DNA of 6,160 bases from JBARRS01 sp049644345 (GTDB lineage Bacteria > Actinomycetota > Thermoleophilia > Gaiellales > Gaiellaceae). The notes under the pieces were generated by a model. It saw nothing but the letters and a program-made list of their open reading frames with translations, ran no database searches and was not told the origin of the DNA. This document shows positions 3,993 through 6,160 of this stretch, piece after piece; position 1 is the first letter of the stretch, and every line of letters starts with the position of its first letter. Made by a program: the position numbers and the translations under genes. The DNA is taken from NCBI GenBank assembly GCA_049644345.1, contig JBARRS010000205.1, forward strand, positions 1 through 6,160, in the 5' to 3' direction.

Positions 3993-6160
3993 TCAGGCGC
4001 GGACGGACTTCGTCTTGAAGGTGGAGTCGCGACCCAGAGCCTTCCCGCCGCGACTGCGAGCGACGACGCGATAGTGGTAGGTGGTCCCCGGTCGCAAGCC
4101 GGTGACGCGCCAGGTAATCGTCTGTCGGCCGGCCGAGGCTTTGATCGTCCGTCGCGGAGTAGACGCGCCATACCGCTTCGACCTGCCGTACCTGACGAAG
4201 CACGTCGTATCGAGGCCACGCGGGTCGATGAGTGCCTTCAGCGTTGCACTGGTCGGCGCAACCGTCACGGCTGAATAGCGCACAGCGGGCAGCAGGATCA
4301 CTCTGACCACGTTTCGAGCGGCGCCCGCCTGATCGTCCCGAATGCGGACGGGATCGGCGTTCCGATCCATTCGATTCTTCGCGAGTTCGACGCGGACGCT
4401 GTTTCGTCTCGCAGTCGCTCCGCGCCCGCCGGCCAGGCGGATCCCAACCGTGTTCCCATGGATCATGTTGTCTAAGATGTGAACAGCCGTGACGCCGTTT
4501 TGGGAGACGGATTCCCCGCATCCCGCGCCACCGATGATCTCGACGCCGTTCGTTCGCGCCCGGCCCGCTTTGGCTGTCAGCGTGTTTCGCTCGATCTTCA
4601 GATCGCGGATGGCGTTCCCACGAATCGTGTACCTATTGCCGTTGCAACCCGAGCCGCCGATTGCGAGCAGACCGGAGCGCAGATAGCCGGTAACGACGTT
4701 TCCGCGTACGAGGGTCCGCGAGATCTGGTTGTTCGGTACAAGGTCGAAGGCGTCGCCCTTGGCATGAGCGCCTTCCCCAGCGAGCAGACTGATGCCGATT
4801 GGCGCGTTCTCGAGCCGGTTGTTCGTGACGCTCACGCCGGTCATGACTCCCGAGCTCGACGCATCGCCTCCGACGAGGAGGATGCCCGCGTACGGGGGGA
4901 ATTGCATCGGCGATGAGACCCACGCGCCGCTCGAGAACGCGACGTGGTTCGAATCAATCAGGACATCGGAGACGCGGGCTCCCGTCGTGGCTCTGGTGAA
5001 GAGGAACGCCGAGCTCCCGGACTCGACTTGAATGGCCGCGTCCGGGCCCGCCCGCCGGATCTCGTTGTTCGCAATGCGAACGTGCTCAACCGCGTTGTCT
5101 TTGTCTCCGCCGACTCCTGCCTCAACCCACACACCGGGCCCCTCTGCCAGCGTGTTCCTGCTGATCTCGACATCTCGGAGGAGGTTCCCTTCGGAATAGA
5201 CGATCGGGCGCATGTCGGGAAACAAGTAGTCGGTGCCGCCGTCTCCCGCCGCGATCACGATCTCGGCTCTGTCCGGCCTGCTCCCAACGGCGAGATCGAT
5301 GTTGTTACCGGTCATGCGGACCTTCTCGACGGTGTTCTTGTGAGCCCCGCCCTCACCCGAAGAAAGACGAAATCCGAACATGGCATGCCCTTCGATCGTG
5401 TTCTCCGCCAGAAGGACACCGCTAAGCGCGTTTCCGTCCGAACCAGCACCGGCGCCGGCGGTGAGATTGATGCCGGCGCGACCTTCGCTTCGGATCGTGT
5501 TCCCCGTGACGGTGAGCCGCTCCACCCGTTCGCCGATGGTCGTTGCGAGGTGGATGTCGATGCCGGCGTCACGAGCCTCGATCGTGTTGCCGACGAGCTG
5601 CGTGTCGACCCAGCTGTTGTGGGTCTGGCACGCGGGTCCCCGGTCCGAGCACTCGTTGTACGTGCTGGTCGGAAGCAGGACGATCCCGTTCGCGCTCGTG
5701 TCCTGTATGACGAGATTGCTCACGACGTTGTTCGCGAAGGTGTGGTTCGAGAGCAGGGCGTGAGGAGGGGAGCTAGCGAAGAAGAGGACTCCGGTGGTGA
5801 AGCCCCGGAGCGTAAGGGCGTGCAAGCGGTTCCCACTAGAGGCGATCGTGAAGCCGCATTGCTCGCCACAGTCCGCGGGCCCCTGGACCTCGTTCATGAT
5901 CGTGACGTCTGGCCGCCCGTCGCCGTCGATGTCACCGTCGATGTCGACGCCGCCGCCCGTAAGCGCGGGCAGGTCGGTGGACGGAAACCCGGGCGGCGCC
6001 ACGCCAACGCGGATCGTCGCACCGGCCAAGAGCGAAGCGAAGCGGATGCCGTAGTGACCTGGGTCGTTATTGGTCGCTTGGAGCGCTTCCCGGAGGGAGA
6101 TGCCATCTGGCCCAGGGTTCGCGAGCAGACTCTGGACGGTGGAGACGTCCCCATTGCTGG
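3993..6160 (-). CDS. Exported right-handed parallel beta-helix protein with C-terminal FN3 domain, N-terminus beyond the right edge
   Basis: The frame is open from the right edge, giving 721 visible residues. The first residues contain GISLREAL (19-26) followed by ATNNDPG and GIRFA. This is the CSLREAI-type motif found near the start of many secreted actinobacterial beta-helix proteins. A signal peptide probably lies outside the window. DIDGDIDGDGRPD (72-84) resembles a calcium-binding acidic loop. Residues about 114-622 are ten or more beta-helix coils built on the pattern V-x-I-x-x-N-x-I, then G-I-x-L, then a glycine-rich turn such as AGEG or AGGRG. The recurring asparagines would form a ladder. 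Residues about 623-721 form an FN3-like domain with TSATLKALIDP, RYGRSKRYG and GLRPGTTYHYRV. Paired cysteines (C97 and C101, and others in loops) suit an extracytoplasmic location. Proteins of this type may be carbohydrate-active or surface and adhesion proteins, but no catalytic motif is recognised. It lies upstream of hyuA on the same strand, separated by 168 bp, and is probably a separate unit. Confidence 0.88.
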   Translation of the reverse strand, partial: SNGDVSTVQSLLANPGPDGISLREALQATNNDPGHYGIRFASLLAGATIRVGVAPPGFPSTDLPALTGGGVDIDGDIDGDGRPDVTIMNEVQGPADCGEQCGFTIASSGNRLHALTLRGFTTGVLFFASSPPHALLSNHTFANNVVSNLVIQDTSANGIVLLPTSTYNECSDRGPACQTHNSWVDTQLVGNTIEARDAGIDIHLATTIGERVERLTVTGNTIRSEGRAGINLTAGAGAGSDGNALSGVLLAENTIEGHAMFGFRLSSGEGGAHKNTVEKVRMTGNNIDLAVGSRPDRAEIVIAAGDGGTDYLFPDMRPIVYSEGNLLRDVEISRNTLAEGPGVWVEAGVGGDKDNAVEHVRIANNEIRRAGPDAAIQVESGSSAFLFTRATTGARVSDVLIDSNHVAFSSGAWVSSPMQFPPYAGILLVGGDASSSGVMTGVSVTNNRLENAPIGISLLAGEGAHAKGDAFDLVPNNQISRTLVRGNVVTGYLRSGLLAIGGSGCNGNRYTIRGNAIRDLKIERNTLTAKAGRARTNGVEIIGGAGCGESVSQNGVTAVHILDNMIHGNTVGIRLAGGRGATARRNSVRVELAKNRMDRNADPVRIRDDQAGAARNVVRVILLPAVRYSAVTVAPTSATLKALIDPRGLDTTCFVRYGRSKRYGASTPRRTIKASAGRQTITWRVTGLRPGTTYHYRVVARSRGGKALGRDSTFKTKSVRA
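4293..5819 (-). repeat. Degenerate coil repeats encoding the parallel beta-helix
   Basis: Within the protein, units of about 30-45 residues recur. Examples of the strand and asparagine element are VLLAENTIEG, VRMTGNNIDL, VEISRNTLAE, VRIANNEIRR, VLIDSNHVAF, VSVTNNRLEN, LKIERNTLTA and VHILDNMIHG. Each is generally followed by a short glycine-rich turn. The repeats are similar in protein pattern but not at the DNA level, which indicates old structural repetition and not recent duplication. Confidence 0.75.

Noticed and set aside
4074..4916. Small plus-strand frames antisense to the beta-helix gene
   Set aside because: No recognisable motif or ribosome binding site, and the minus strand has an uninterrupted, repeat-structured protein across the whole region.
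6027..6029. TTG at 6029-6027 as the start of the beta-helix protein
   Set aside because: The same frame continues without a stop to the window edge and encodes the conserved GISLREAL block and ATNNDPG, so the true start is outside the window.

Overview
This is a very GC-rich window, probably from an actinobacterium. The best match I can suggest is the Thermoleophilia (Solirubrobacterales or Gaiellales type). The basis is strong G/C bias at third codon positions, GTG start codons, and an exported beta-helix protein that combines a GISLREAL-type N-terminal motif with a C-terminal fibronectin III domain, an architecture I associate with that group. This is pattern recognition, not a database result.

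Layout from left to right. (1) Positions 1-146, minus strand: the start of a small one-helix membrane protein that runs off the left edge. (2) Positions 178-594, plus strand: a GFA/CENP-V-family zinc protein, transcribed divergently from gene 1 with only 31 bp between the two start codons. (3) Positions 567-2057, minus: hydantoinase/oxoprolinase subunit B (hyuB), convergent with gene 2 and overlapping its end by 28 bp. (4) Positions 2082-3824, minus: hydantoinase/oxoprolinase subunit A (hyuA), 24 bp upstream of hyuB and clearly in one operon with it. (5) Positions 3825-3992: a 168-bp intergenic stretch with a weak hairpin after gene 6 and a candidate leaderless promoter for hyuA. (6) Positions 3993-6160, minus: a large right-handed parallel beta-helix protein with a C-terminal FN3 domain. 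Its reading frame is open to the right edge, so its N-terminus lies outside the window.

How the genes work together. HyuA and HyuB are the two subunits of an ATP-dependent cyclic-amide hydrolase of the N-methylhydantoinase / 5-oxoprolinase / acetone carboxylase superfamily. HyuA carries the ASKHA-type nucleotide-binding motifs and HyuB the putative metal and substrate site. The exact substrate cannot be read from this window. The GFA-like protein, the small membrane protein and the beta-helix protein have no evident functional link to the hydantoinase and look like ordinary neighbours.

I found no mobile element, CRISPR array, RNA gene or clear novel system. The items most worth a second look are a tight five-run G-quadruplex motif in the 3' end of hyuA, made with locally atypical codons; a TANNNT box exactly 6 bp before the hyuA GTG start, suggesting a leaderless mRNA; and the very compressed divergent and convergent arrangements around the GFA gene.
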